A stretch of 64,000 nucleotides of DNA from positions 49,740 to 113,739 of the forward strand of contig NZ_PPQC01000044.1 in the NCBI RefSeq assembly GCF_002902365.1. Direction: 5' to 3'. The notes under the pieces are model-generated. The model saw only the letters and a list, made by a program, of their open reading frames with translations. It made no database searches and had not been told where the DNA came from. Of this stretch, positions 9,375 through 18,836 are shown piece by piece. How positions within the stretch are numbered: position 1 is the stretch's first letter; each line of letters starts with the position of its first letter. The translations under genes were made by a program, and so were the position numbers. This stretch comes from Staphylococcus cohnii subsp. cohnii. GTDB lineage: Bacteria > Bacillota > Bacilli > Staphylococcales > Staphylococcaceae.

Positions 9375-10892
9375 ATGTTTTTTATGCAAAATCAAGATAA
9401 AGCCCATGAACAAGCGGTTCAATCTATTCCACAAAAAGGATTTTTTGGACATCCTAAAGGGCTAGGCGTATTATTCTTTGTTGAATTTTGGGAGAGGTTC
9501 AGCTACTACGGTATGCGTGCCTTGCTGATTTTCTACATGTATTTCGCTATTAAAGATGGCGGACTCGGCATGGATAAAGGCACTGCACAGTCTATTATGG
9601 CAGTATACGGTGCACTGATATACATGACATCCGTGCTGGGTGGATGGATTTCCGATAGAATTACGGGGACACGCGCAGCAACATTTTACGGTGGCGTGTT
9701 GATCATTATTGGACATATCTTCTTAAGTTTACCTTTAGATATTATAGGACTATTTATTTCTATGTTCTTTATTATTGTAGGTTCTGGTTTAATGAAACCA
9801 AGTATTTCAAATATTGTCGGTAGATTATACCCTGATAGAGATACACGTATAGATGCTGGTTTTGTTATATTCTATATGTCTGTTAACTTAGGTGGATTAA
9901 TTTCACCAATTATTTTAGATCGCTTTGTACATACAGGGAATTTCCACGGTGGTTTCTTAATCGCTGCGATTGGTATGGCACTTGGACTCGTATGGTATAT
10001 ATTTTTCAATAAAAGAAATTTAGGGCAAATTGGTTCAAAACCAACAAACCCATTAAATAAAAGCGAGAAAAAGAAATATAGCATTTTATTTGCTGCAATC
10101 ATCTTAATTATTGCAGTAGTATTATTAATTACCGGCTTAACAGGTACATTATCATTTAACTTAGTTAGTACAACGGTACTCATACTAGGGGTGGCATTAC
10201 CAATCATATATTTCACAATTATGATTCGAAGTAAAGAAATCACAGATGATGAACGCTCAAGAGTAATAGCATTTATACCACTATTTATACTCGGTGTAAT
10301 ATTCTGGTCTATTCAAGAACAGGGTGCCAACGTACTTAACCTCTTTGCGTTTGAAAGCAGTGATATGAAATTAAATATATTTGGATGGAAAGCTGATTTC
10401 GGTCCTACGCTCTTCCAGTCGATTAATCCATTATTTATTGTATTACTAGCACCAGTGGTTTCATTGATTTGGGCAAAAATGGCTCGACGCCAACCAAGTA
10501 TAGCCACAAAATTTGTTCTAGGCGCAATATTAGCAGGTGCTTCTTACATAATGATTGGTTTTATCGGTCATTCAGCTGGCGGTACCGATATTAGTGTCAA
10601 CTGGGTTATTTTATCTTATATCATTTGTGTAATCGGTGAACTTTGTTTATCACCTACAGGTAACAGTGCAGCAGTTAAACTTGCTCCAAAAGCTTTCAAC
10701 ACACAGATGATGAGTTTATGGCTGTTAACTAATGCCTGTGCACAGGCTATAAATGGTACATTAGTAAAACTAATCGAACCTCTTGGACACAAAAACTACT
10801 TCCTATTTTTAGGTAGTATTGCAGTTGTAGTTAGTTTAATTGTTTTAGCATTTGTACCAAAAATCATCAAAGGTATGCGTGGCATTAAGTAG
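9375..10892 (+). CDS. dtpT: Di-/tripeptide POT transporter DtpT-like (second copy)
   Basis: A POT-family peptide/proton symporter of about 505 residues with about 14 predicted helices. ExxERFxYYG is present as VEFWERFSYYG near residues 36-46, and the second family motif is in GSGLMKPSISNIVGRLYP. Three in-frame ATGs compete (9360, 9375, 9384). AAAGGA ends six bases before 9375; 9384 would give MQNQDKAHE, which resembles the S. aureus start, so either is possible, and 9360 has poor spacing. It closely resembles S. aureus DtpT. A strong terminator follows immediately. No CodY site was clear upstream. Confidence 0.92.
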   Translation: MFFMQNQDKAHEQAVQSIPQKGFFGHPKGLGVLFFVEFWERFSYYGMRALLIFYMYFAIKDGGLGMDKGTAQSIMAVYGALIYMTSVLGGWISDRITGTRAATFYGGVLIIIGHIFLSLPLDIIGLFISMFFIIVGSGLMKPSISNIVGRLYPDRDTRIDAGFVIFYMSVNLGGLISPIILDRFVHTGNFHGGFLIAAIGMALGLVWYIFFNKRNLGQIGSKPTNPLNKSEKKKYSILFAAIILIIAVVLLITGLTGTLSFNLVSTTVLILGVALPIIYFTIMIRSKEITDDERSRVIAFIPLFILGVIFWSIQEQGANVLNLFAFESSDMKLNIFGWKADFGPTLFQSINPLFIVLLAPVVSLIWAKMARRQPSIATKFVLGAILAGASYIMIGFIGHSAGGTDISVNWVILSYIICVIGELCLSPTGNSAAVKLAPKAFNTQMMSLWLLTNACAQAINGTLVKLIEPLGHKNYFLFLGSIAVVVSLIVLAFVPKIIKGMRGIK

Positions 10893-10894
10893 CG

Positions 10895-10948
10895 CATGGA
10901 AAAGGCCCTCTTCTCAATTTATTGAGTTAGTGGGCTTTTTCCATGCCC
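10895..10948 (+). terminator. Terminator after dtpT built on a repeat unit
   Basis: GCATGGAAAAGGCCC pairs with GGGCTTTTTCCATGC, with an inner CTCAAT/ATTGAG hairpin. The inner part is a copy of the TTCTCAATTTATTGAG repeat also found at 50657, 54341 and 54406. Confidence 0.85.
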
Positions 10949-11107
10949 TAAAGCTCAGATAAACATCGACCTAATTATCCTTGTATAATAGTGCGAAGAA
11001 ATCATTTGAAATGAAATAGATGTTTCGCCCGCCAAAATATATTTATAACTATAGAAATATGGGTAAAGTGAATAAGCAACAAAATTTAAAAGAATATGGT
11101 GAAAAAA

Positions 11108-12049
11108 TTGGAAAATACTAAATTCAAACACGGTGTCTTATTTTATCATGAATATAGTGGTATTAAAGATATATATCGAGGACTGGGAGATGTAGCAGCT
11201 TCTTTAACTACGTTTTGTAAACATCTGTCAATCCAACTAAGTGAAGATGAAGGTGATATCATAAGATTTTGCCAGAAGATTAAAGACCAAAGTTACAGTG
11301 ACGATGTAGATATCATTTTTCTCCTTGGTGGAGATGGTACTGTCAACGAATTAATCAATGGTATGATGCAACATGAATTGAATATCCCTATTGGTATTAT
11401 TCCAGGTGGTACGTTTAATGATTTCGTTAAAACATTAAACCTAAGTCCACGTCATAAAATAGCCAGTCAACAACTTATTCAATCAGAGTTACAATCTTAT
11501 GATGTTATGAAAATAAATGATCAGTATGCACTAAACTTTGCTGGATTGGGTCTCATTGTTCAAAATGCAGAAAATGTTCAAAATGGCAATAAAGACATTT
11601 TTGGGAAATTGAGCTACGTAGGGTCTACTGTTAAAACTTTACTTAATCCAGAGCACTTTGATTATCAATTAACCGTTGATGGTAAAGTCATTGATGGTAA
11701 TACTGCCATGCTTGTTGTTGCTAATGGGTCATTTATAGGAGGCAGTCGCATACCATTAACAGACCTTTCGCCTAGTGATGGTTATCTGAATTTATTTATC
11801 TTCAAAGAACACAGTTCAAGTGTACTGAGTGATATATTTAAGCAAAGAGACAGCATGAACTGGAACCACATGACAGAAGGTATTCAGCATTTATTAGCCA
11901 AAGATATCAAAATAGAGACTAAACCTGAAATGAAAGTAGATATCGATGGCGAAATTGCATTAAAAACACCCATCCATATCGAAGTTATACCAAAAGCAAT
12001 TCAAATTTTAACGTTACCTGAAGACACACCTGATAATGAATATGAATAA
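11108..12049 (+). CDS. Diacylglycerol kinase-family lipid kinase
   Basis: About 313 residues of the DagK_cat/YegS-BmrU family, which phosphorylates diacylglycerol or a related lipid with ATP. The nucleotide loop [14 protein letters not shown] and the following [15 protein letters not shown] are the family signatures; the C-terminal half is the expected beta-rich lipid-binding domain with DIDGE near the end. The ATG at 11096 has no ribosome binding site. The TTG at 11108 follows GGTGA at good spacing and gives a start equivalent to MENKYTHG of the S. aureus protein, so I chose it with moderate confidence. The gene stands alone, ending at a bidirectional terminator shared with the convergent nucleotidase. 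Confidence 0.87.
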   Translation: MENTKFKHGVLFYHEYSGIKDIYRGLGDVAASLTTFCKHLSIQLSEDEGDIIRFCQKIKDQSYSDDVDIIFLLGGDGTVNELINGMMQHELNIPIGIIPGGTFNDFVKTLNLSPRHKIASQQLIQSELQSYDVMKINDQYALNFAGLGLIVQNAENVQNGNKDIFGKLSYVGSTVKTLLNPEHFDYQLTVDGKVIDGNTAMLVVANGSFIGGSRIPLTDLSPSDGYLNLFIFKEHSSSVLSDIFKQRDSMNWNHMTEGIQHLLAKDIKIETKPEMKVDIDGEIALKTPIHIEVIPKAIQILTLPEDTPDNEYE

Positions 12050-12075
12050 ATACACTATATATAATGATTAATAAA

Positions 12076-12111
12076 AAAGGACGAATCCACATACATATGG
12101 ATTCGTCCTTT
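12076..12111. terminator. Bidirectional terminator
   Basis: A perfect 14-bp stem, AAAGGACGAATCCA with TGGATTCGTCCTTT, with an 8-nt loop and A/T tails lies between the convergent lipid kinase and nucleotidase genes. Confidence 0.88.
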
Positions 12112-12259
12112 GAATTTAGTGTTAAATCATATTTACTTACTTGAAATATAGATAGCCCATAATCTCTCACTCATGACATATTCAGATGTCCGCACATTTT
12201 AAGTAAAGCATCATTAAATTTCATATTTAAACACCAAAAACACATTCATGTCATTTATA

Positions 12260-12808
12260 TTATATATCGTAATCACGATCCCCTAAGAAATATTTTTCAA
12301 CATCATACCAATCATTCACGCGTGTAAAACGATCATCGTTAACATTATGTGATGCTGTATACATAATTGGTTTACCAGTAAATATAGCTAACTGACGAGG
12401 GTTGTCATCTATGAGATAATCCGCGTTCACGATATCTTTACGACCACAAAAAACAAAGTGCTGTGAATCTAAAAACGGAAAATACTCTCTTAACCATGCA
12501 TATTTATCATGAAACGATGTAGGAACGTCCATTGCGGCAGTCGCAATATAGACATCATAATACTCAGTTAGTTTTTTCACCACTTCTTGTGAATGTGCCA
12601 TCACTTTTAATTTTTTGAAAAAACCTGGTTCGCGTAAAATTTCATGCAATAACCCATCATGTTCAGGCATAGCATGACGTAATTTTTTACCATCCAACAT
12701 ATCATATGTTATTCCTAAATCCGTACGTTTATTCACATCTTCAATCAATGCACCTACTGTATCAGCAAGTACTTCATCCATATCAATAGCAATTGATTTT
12801 CTAGTCAT
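12260..12808 (-). CDS. 5'(3')-deoxyribonucleotidase (HAD superfamily)
   Basis: A 182-residue HAD phosphatase of the NT5C type that dephosphorylates deoxyribonucleotides. The nucleophile motif is [10 protein letters not shown] with D9 and D11; the second motif is the T in IYIATAAMD; the acidic third motif is [10 protein letters not shown]. The size and the [18 protein letters not shown] stretch match the staphylococcal protein. It is monocistronic between hisC and the convergent lipid kinase. The physiological substrate, probably dUMP or dTMP, is inferred from family. Confidence 0.9.
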   Translation of the reverse strand: MTRKSIAIDMDEVLADTVGALIEDVNKRTDLGITYDMLDGKKLRHAMPEHDGLLHEILREPGFFKKLKVMAHSQEVVKKLTEYYDVYIATAAMDVPTSFHDKYAWLREYFPFLDSQHFVFCGRKDIVNADYLIDDNPRQLAIFTGKPIMYTASHNVNDDRFTRVNDWYDVEKYFLGDRDYDI

Positions 12809-13038
12809 CTCGTACTCTACTCCCTTTTAAGTTCTCGTTCATTAGCAAAGATCACGCATGATTACATTAGTCATCTTAGAACATGATCTTGTTTATCACT
12901 ATTAGTATAGCAAAAAACGTTCAATGAAACCAAAATTGTATATGAGCATATCATAATATACTATATAAATTAATTATTTTCATTATATAGTTTAAGCTTT
13001 ATACATTTTAATTTATTGAACGTTATAAATACTACTTT

Positions 13039-14094
13039 TTATAAATCAAAGTTATTTAATACTTCGATCATTTTATCATTTTGCTCAGGGAAACCAATCG
13101 TAATTCTGACACCATTCGGAAATTCTCTTGTAATGCACCCTTGTTTTAACAATGCCTCATATAATTCGTGAGGTCGCGACGTATTCACAAAAATGAAGTT
13201 CGTTTGGCTTGGATTTAATTTATGACTACTAACTGAATCAAAGAATTTTGCTCTTTCTTGTGCATTTTTTTCACGAATAGAATCTAAATAATCTTGATCT
13301 TCTAACGCAGCAAGTGCAGCGTGTTCTGATAATCGACCTACATTAAATGGTGGTCGTATAATATTCCATTTTTCAATCGCTTCTTGAGCAGCAATCACAT
13401 AGCCAATACGCATGCCGGCTAATCCATATGCTTTAGAAAATGTTCTCAGTAAGAAAGCATTTGGAAATTGCTCTTGTAAAGCTAATGAATTCGGAAAGTC
13501 TTCAGCTGTTGCGAATTCAACATAGGCTTCATCTATAATTACCGGTATATCTTGAGGCACACGTGATAAGAATCGTTGCAACTCTTCATGTGTAAAGTAT
13601 GTGCCGGTAGGATTATTAGGGTTACACAACCATACAAGTTTAGTGTAGTCATCCACTTCAGAAAGTATGCCTTCTAAATCAAATCCACCATCTTTTAGTG
13701 GGACTTGTACAACATCTGCCGCTTCAACTATGGCATTATGATAATACTGACCAAAAGTCATTTCACTTGTAACAATTTTATCTCCTTGGGTTAAAACAGC
13801 ACGTGAAATCATTAATATCACTTCATCTAATCCTGCACCAAATAAAATACGTGCTGGGTCAACATTCAAGTGTTCACTTATCGCTTCTTTAATTAACGGA
13901 GAACCCGTTTCAGGATAAAATTGCAATTCATCTAAATGATGTTTGATTGCGTCTTTCACTTTAGGTGATGGTCCATATAAATTTTCATTAGAAGCTAATT
14001 TATAAAGTTCACCCTCAATCCCGTATTGTTCTTTTAGTGCTCTTGGTGATAGACCTGGTTGATATGCTGATAATTGTTCGATTTGTTTTTTCAT
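13039..14094 (-). CDS. hisC: Histidinol-phosphate aminotransferase HisC
   Basis: A 351-residue class I/II PLP aminotransferase. [11 protein letters not shown] near 35-44 is the HisC N-terminal signature, CNPNNPTG at 157-164 contacts the cofactor, the PLP lysine is K221 in [16 protein letters not shown], and the C-terminal [10 protein letters not shown] contains the substrate arginine. It sits alone here, downstream of opuC, away from any his operon, as in other staphylococci, where this copy may also serve aromatic amino acids. That second role is an inference. AGGAGG-like GGAGGCCC precedes the ATG. Confidence 0.93.
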   Translation of the reverse strand: MKKQIEQLSAYQPGLSPRALKEQYGIEGELYKLASNENLYGPSPKVKDAIKHHLDELQFYPETGSPLIKEAISEHLNVDPARILFGAGLDEVILMISRAVLTQGDKIVTSEMTFGQYYHNAIVEAADVVQVPLKDGGFDLEGILSEVDDYTKLVWLCNPNNPTGTYFTHEELQRFLSRVPQDIPVIIDEAYVEFATAEDFPNSLALQEQFPNAFLLRTFSKAYGLAGMRIGYVIAAQEAIEKWNIIRPPFNVGRLSEHAALAALEDQDYLDSIREKNAQERAKFFDSVSSHKLNPSQTNFIFVNTSRPHELYEALLKQGCITREFPNGVRITIGFPEQNDKMIEVLNNFDL

Positions 14095-14216
14095 TGTTGA
14101 TTCGGGCCTCCTTAAATTTACAGAAATTTCAAAACTTAGTAACCATTATATACCTTATTTCCATTGAAAATCAATGTAACTTAATTTTTAAAGCTAGAAT
14201 TTAATCAAATATAAAT

Positions 14217-14270
14217 ACGAGTTCAACTTAATGCATTTTTGTCCGTAATAAAATGCATTGTTAAACTCGT
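14217..14270 (-). terminator. Stem-loop downstream of opuCB
   Basis: ACGAGTTcAAC...AATGCATTTT pairs with AAAATGCATTGTTAAACTCGT in a long interrupted stem just 14 bp beyond the opuCB stop. The T-run on the minus strand is weak, so termination efficiency is uncertain. Confidence 0.65.
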
Positions 14271-14283
14271 ATTGTCTTATGAA

Positions 14284-15798
14284 TTAATCAATTAAATGAT
14301 GTTTCTCTAGATAGTTTTTAGCTACTTCATATGGATCTTCTTTTTTTACTGTAACTTCATAATTCATTTGTTGCATATCTTCATCAGAAATCTTACCTGC
14401 TAATTTATTAAGCGGTGCTTTAATTTCAGGATGCTCTTTTAAGTACGATGTTTTAAACATAGGCGCACCTTGATATGGAGGGAATACTTTTTTATCATCT
14501 TCTAATACAACCATATCGTATTGTTTTAATTCAGCATCTGTTGAATATGCGTCGATTAAATTAATATCTCCGCTTTCAACTGCTTGATATCTTAATTTCG
14601 GCTCCATCGTCTTCACGTCACCGAAATCTAAATCATATGCTTTTTTAACAGCTGGGTAACCATCCTCACGATCATTAAACTCTAATGTGAAACCTGGTTT
14701 AATTTGATCGCTCACTTTGTTTAAGTCACCTATCGTTTTAAGATTATGCTTTTTCGCAAAATCTTTTTTCACCGCTAATGAATAAGTATTATTATATTGC
14801 ATTGGTTTTAACATAGTCATATCGTATTTATCTTCTAAACTTGATTTTGCTTGTTGATATACTTTATTTTCTTGTTTAGACTTCAAGTCTTCTTTTGTTA
14901 ACTCTCCAAGTACAGTACCCGTAAACTCAAGGTAGCCATCTATATCGTCAGACTTCAAGGCATTAAATAGGAATGAGGTTTTCCCCATGCCATCTTTCAC
15001 TTCTACTGTATCATCTGTTTCTTCTTCAATTAAAATTTTATACATATTTGTAATTACAGATGGTTCTGACCCAAGTTTACCTGCTAATGTAATTTTATCC
15101 CCTTTTTGAGCAAACATTGGTCCAATAATCACTAATAACAGTATTATAATAATTGCACAAAGGGAAATAAGCAATTTTTTATAGGACAGTTTTTGCATAT
15201 AACGTAAAACTAAATCAAATAGAATTGCTAATAAAGCCGCAGGAATCGCACCAATAATGATCAATGATGTGTCATTTCGATCTATACCTAAAAGAATCAA
15301 ATCACCAAGACCTCCTGCACCAATTAAAGCTGCTAATGTAGCAGTACCGATAATCAATACCATAGCGGTTCTAATACCTGCCATAATTACTGGCATGGCT
15401 ATTGGCAATTCCACTTTCGTTAATCTTCGTCCTGGCTTCATACCGATACCCTTGGCTGCTTCAATTAACGAGCTATCTACCTCATTGATACCTGTGTATG
15501 TATTTCTTAATATCGGCAACAATGCATAAACTACTAATGCGATCACTGCTGGTACCTTACCAATACCAAACAGCGGTATCATCAAACCAAGCAAAGCTAA
15601 TGATGGTATTGTCTGTAACACGGCAGCGATATTCATCACAATCTCAGAAACCTTGCGTGTCTTTGTGAGTAAAATGCCCAGGGGTACCCCAATTACTGCA
15701 GCAATGAGCAATGCAATAAACGATATTTGGATATGTTCAAATATCGTAGTTAACAATTGTCCTTTCCGATCTGAAAGTGTATTTATTAATTCATTCAT
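14284..15798 (-). CDS. opuCB: Osmoprotectant ABC transporter, fused permease and binding protein
   Basis: A 504-residue fusion. Residues 1 to about 215 form a BPD-type permease with about six helices and the EAA-like loop EAAKGIGMKPGRRLTKVELPIA; the rest from about 225 is an OpuAC/ProX-like solute-binding domain anchored outside. It moves glycine betaine, carnitine or choline-type solutes. Separate OpuCB, CC and CD subunits in Bacillus are here merged in one chain, as in other staphylococci. It overlaps opuCA by 4 bp (ATGA), so the two are coupled. Substrate preference cannot be settled from sequence. Confidence 0.92.
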   Translation of the reverse strand: MNELINTLSDRKGQLLTTIFEHIQISFIALLIAAVIGVPLGILLTKTRKVSEIVMNIAAVLQTIPSLALLGLMIPLFGIGKVPAVIALVVYALLPILRNTYTGINEVDSSLIEAAKGIGMKPGRRLTKVELPIAMPVIMAGIRTAMVLIIGTATLAALIGAGGLGDLILLGIDRNDTSLIIIGAIPAALLAILFDLVLRYMQKLSYKKLLISLCAIIIILLLVIIGPMFAQKGDKITLAGKLGSEPSVITNMYKILIEEETDDTVEVKDGMGKTSFLFNALKSDDIDGYLEFTGTVLGELTKEDLKSKQENKVYQQAKSSLEDKYDMTMLKPMQYNNTYSLAVKKDFAKKHNLKTIGDLNKVSDQIKPGFTLEFNDREDGYPAVKKAYDLDFGDVKTMEPKLRYQAVESGDINLIDAYSTDAELKQYDMVVLEDDKKVFPPYQGAPMFKTSYLKEHPEIKAPLNKLAGKISDEDMQQMNYEVTVKKEDPYEVAKNYLEKHHLID

Positions 15799-16757
15799 TT
15801 TTGACTACCCCCTGTATGCTCCGATAGATATTTAAACATATCTTCGCGTTTAAGCACATGCTGTGTAGCAGTTGAATCATCATTAATAATGATTGCATCG
15901 TGGTTAGCCAAATCACTATAAATGCTTTTAATAGACGCGTTACTATTAACAATAGGATAGCCTTTGGTAGCTTCCTGTTCATTAATTGTTAATTCACCAA
16001 TAAGTTCTGATAGTTTTATATCTTTTTCTATTTTCAGTGATTTATCCCCAACAAATTGTCTTACAAAATCACTTTTAGGATGATTAACCATATTGTCAGG
16101 TGTATCTATTTGCTCTACTTGTCCTTTGTTTAATAAACAAATTCTATCAGCTAGCTTCATCGCTTCTTGTATATCATGTGTGACAAAAACGATTGTTTTT
16201 TTAATTTTTTGCTGTAATGCTATTAAATCATCTTGCAGCTTTTCTCTGCTAATTGGATCTAATGCACTGAAAGGTTCGTCCATCAGAATAACTGGTGGGT
16301 CTGCAGCTAATGCACGTACTACACCAACACGTTGTTGCTGTCCACCTGATAATTCATCTGGTTTTCTATCTTTAAATAGTTCTGGCTCTAAGCCAACCAT
16401 CTTTAATAACTCGTCTATACGTTTATCAATATCTGCTTCTTTCCATTTTTTCATTTGTGGTACTTGTGCAATATTCTCTTTTATCGTTAAATGCGGAAAT
16501 AATGCAATTTGTTGTAAAACATAACCAATATCCCAGCGCATTTCATAAACTGGATAGTCACTAATTGGTTTCCCTTTAAAATAAATAAATCCCTCTGTTA
16601 ATGAAATTAAACGATTAATCATTTTTAATGTTGTTGTTTTACCACAACCTGAAGGTCCGATTAAAACAAAAAATTCACCTTCTTTTATATTAAAGCTAAG
16701 ATTATCTACAGCTTTCTTATCCCCATAACGTTTCATAACATTTTTAAATTCTATCAA
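15795..16757 (-). CDS. opuCA: Osmoprotectant ABC transporter ATP-binding protein OpuCA
   Basis: A 320-residue ATPase with Walker A GPSGCGKTT at 34-42, the signature LSGGQQQRVGVVRALA, Walker B VILMDEPFSALD, the H-loop in VFVTHD, and a C-terminal extension from about 245 with a degenerate CBS region that in homologues senses ionic strength. It energises the fused permease-binding protein encoded directly downstream. The extension ends in the overlap with opuCB. No specific operator was recognised upstream. Confidence 0.93.
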   Translation of the reverse strand: MIEFKNVMKRYGDKKAVDNLSFNIKEGEFFVLIGPSGCGKTTTLKMINRLISLTEGFIYFKGKPISDYPVYEMRWDIGYVLQQIALFPHLTIKENIAQVPQMKKWKEADIDKRIDELLKMVGLEPELFKDRKPDELSGGQQQRVGVVRALAADPPVILMDEPFSALDPISREKLQDDLIALQQKIKKTIVFVTHDIQEAMKLADRICLLNKGQVEQIDTPDNMVNHPKSDFVRQFVGDKSLKIEKDIKLSELIGELTINEQEATKGYPIVNSNASIKSIYSDLANHDAIIINDDSTATQHVLKREDMFKYLSEHTGGSQK

Positions 16758-16874
16758 TTTGTCACCCTCACTCTTCTCATTGCCTTTACTATCAGTTAAA
16801 AAAATTCACATAGTTAACACATAACCGATTTACTAACACTTTAACCCTTTTAATCATAGTTAGATAAAACAAAA

Positions 16875-16955
16875 ACGAAGTTAATTCAAACTAGTCAATA
16901 ATACTATTACATTTGTGCCTGTATAGTATATTAATAGTTGTCAAATTAACTTCGT
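16875..16955 (-). terminator. Terminator after recQ
   Basis: ACGAAGTTAATT pairs with AATTAACTTCGT, enclosing a further ATACTAT/ATAGTAT stem. On the minus strand it is followed by TTTTTGTTTT, so it ends the ABC-F/recQ transcript before opuCA. Confidence 0.78.
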
Positions 16956-17044
16956 ATTTTTTGCAATCATTTCAATGTAAAATACTAATACCATTAAAAT
17001 TAAGTATATGGGATTATATATTCTAAAAACAATTATTTGCTCAA

Positions 17045-18823
17045 CTAAATTTGAGCTTTATAAGATTGTATTGTTTCTAAAAATATTGGACAGTAGTGTT
17101 TTAATTTATAACTTCCAACACCATCAATTAATATCATATCTTGTTTTGATTCTGGTTTTCTCTTAGCAAATTCTTCCAAAGTAAAATCTGAGAAAATGCT
17201 TACTGGTGGAATAGTTAATTTTTCACTTAATTGTTTACGTACAGCAACTAATTCATCGAATAAAGCACGGTCTACACCTTCTACAGTGTTGATGTTAACC
17301 TTTTCTTTTGATTTGCGTTTAAATGGTGTTGTATATATCGAAATTTGGTTATTAAGCAGTTCCTTTACAGAAACATCACAGGTTAATATTTCATCGTGTT
17401 CATTCAAAAATCCTTTAAATCGCAATTCATCAATAAGATGACTGAGTTCAGAAGTCGTATAGTTTTTCATAATACTATGCGTTGTCAATTGATTATAATC
17501 ACAATAACGAATGTAATCAGAGTCTTCGCCCCTTAAAACTTGAATAATGACACTATAGCTTTCTTGCTGTTTCATACGTGCAATACAACTCACTATCATT
17601 TTAGCTTCGTTCGTCATGTCATATGTTTTATTTTCTCTAACACAATTACTACATTGTTCACATTCTTCTAGTTTTTCATTAGGTTCAAAATAATGTACAA
17701 GTGTTGCTTCTAGACACTTTTTAGTTTTTGTATATAGCAGCATTTTATTCAATTTTTCACCCATTTTTTCTTTGTAATCATCGTCTGCTTTTGAAGATGA
17801 AATGAAATATTGGTGTAACCCAATATCTCTATCACTGAATAAAAGTATGCAATCACTCTTCAATCCATCACGACCAGCACGCCCCGCTTCTTGATAATAA
17901 GACTCTAAATCACCAGGCATATTATAATGAATCACAAATCGCACATTGGATTTATCAATCCCCATACCAAATGCGTTCGTTGCTACAACGACACGCACGC
18001 GATCATATACAAAATCATTTTGCGCTGCTTCACGCTCTTTATTGGATAAACCAGCGTGATATATTGTGCTACTAATTTTATTATTTTCAAGTGCTTCATG
18101 TAGTTCTTCTACTTGTTTACGTGTCGAGCAATAAATAATGCCTGCTTCTTTTTGATGTTCTTTAACATATTCTAGTACGAACTTTTGACGTTGATACGTT
18201 GGATTAACTTGAAATATTAAATTACGTCGTTTCGTACTTGTTTTAATTTCGTCATGCTTGTCGATATTTAAGCGATCCATAATATCTTTTTGCACTTCAA
18301 TTGTAGCCGTTGCTGTTAATGCTACAATTGAAAAATCTTGTGGCAAGGCAAAAACCTTATGAATAACTTCTTGATAACTTGGTCTAAAATCATGTCCCCA
18401 TTTTGAAATACAATGGGCTTCATCAAAGGCAACTAAATGTATATCTAACTGCTGTAATAAACGCATAAAGTTAGCATTATCAAAACGTTCCGGTGCAACA
18501 TATAAAAATTGGATTTCTCCACTTTTTAGTTGTGCTTGAATGTCTTTTTGTTGCTTTTGAGTCAAACTACTATTTAAATATGCTGCGCGAATCCCCATGG
18601 CCTTTAATTGATCAACTTGATCTTTCATAAGTGAAATTAATGGGCTGATTACGATTGTCGTACCACCCAACATTAACCCTGGCACTTGGTAACAAATTGA
18701 TTTTCCCCCACCAGTTGGTAAAACGCCAAGCACATTACGATGATCCATTACTTTAGTTATAATTTCTTTTTGACCTGGACGGAATGTGTCATAGCCAAAA
18801 TAATGTGATAATGTTGCTTCCAT
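17045..18823 (-). CDS. recQ: ATP-dependent DNA helicase RecQ
   Basis: A 592-residue RecQ helicase. Motif 0/I: FRPGQ and VLPTGGGKS at about 14-42; motif II DEAHCISKWGHDFRP; motif III TATAT; motif VI QEAGRAGRDG. The zinc-binding module has cysteines in CLEATLVHYF and CEQCSNC, followed by a winged-helix segment and a C-terminal HRDC domain (about 515-590). It unwinds recombination and replication intermediates. It starts 13 bp after the upstream ABC-F gene and is probably cotranscribed. Staphylococci carry other RecQ-like proteins, so the symbol is by family. Confidence 0.92.
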   Translation of the reverse strand: MEATLSHYFGYDTFRPGQKEIITKVMDHRNVLGVLPTGGGKSICYQVPGLMLGGTTIVISPLISLMKDQVDQLKAMGIRAAYLNSSLTQKQQKDIQAQLKSGEIQFLYVAPERFDNANFMRLLQQLDIHLVAFDEAHCISKWGHDFRPSYQEVIHKVFALPQDFSIVALTATATIEVQKDIMDRLNIDKHDEIKTSTKRRNLIFQVNPTYQRQKFVLEYVKEHQKEAGIIYCSTRKQVEELHEALENNKISSTIYHAGLSNKEREAAQNDFVYDRVRVVVATNAFGMGIDKSNVRFVIHYNMPGDLESYYQEAGRAGRDGLKSDCILLFSDRDIGLHQYFISSSKADDDYKEKMGEKLNKMLLYTKTKKCLEATLVHYFEPNEKLEECEQCSNCVRENKTYDMTNEAKMIVSCIARMKQQESYSVIIQVLRGEDSDYIRYCDYNQLTTHSIMKNYTTSELSHLIDELRFKGFLNEHDEILTCDVSVKELLNNQISIYTTPFKRKSKEKVNINTVEGVDRALFDELVAVRKQLSEKLTIPPVSIFSDFTLEEFAKRKPESKQDMILIDGVGSYKLKHYCPIFLETIQSYKAQI

Positions 18824-18836
18824 GTTATATAATCCC

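Noticed and set aside
9872..10243. 123-residue minus-strand ORF inside dtpT
   Set aside because: Antisense to a clearly real POT transporter; composition mirrors the complementary frame.
16093..16524. 143-residue plus-strand ORF inside opuCA
   Set aside because: Shadow of the conserved ATPase domain; cysteine/serine-rich composition typical of antisense frames.
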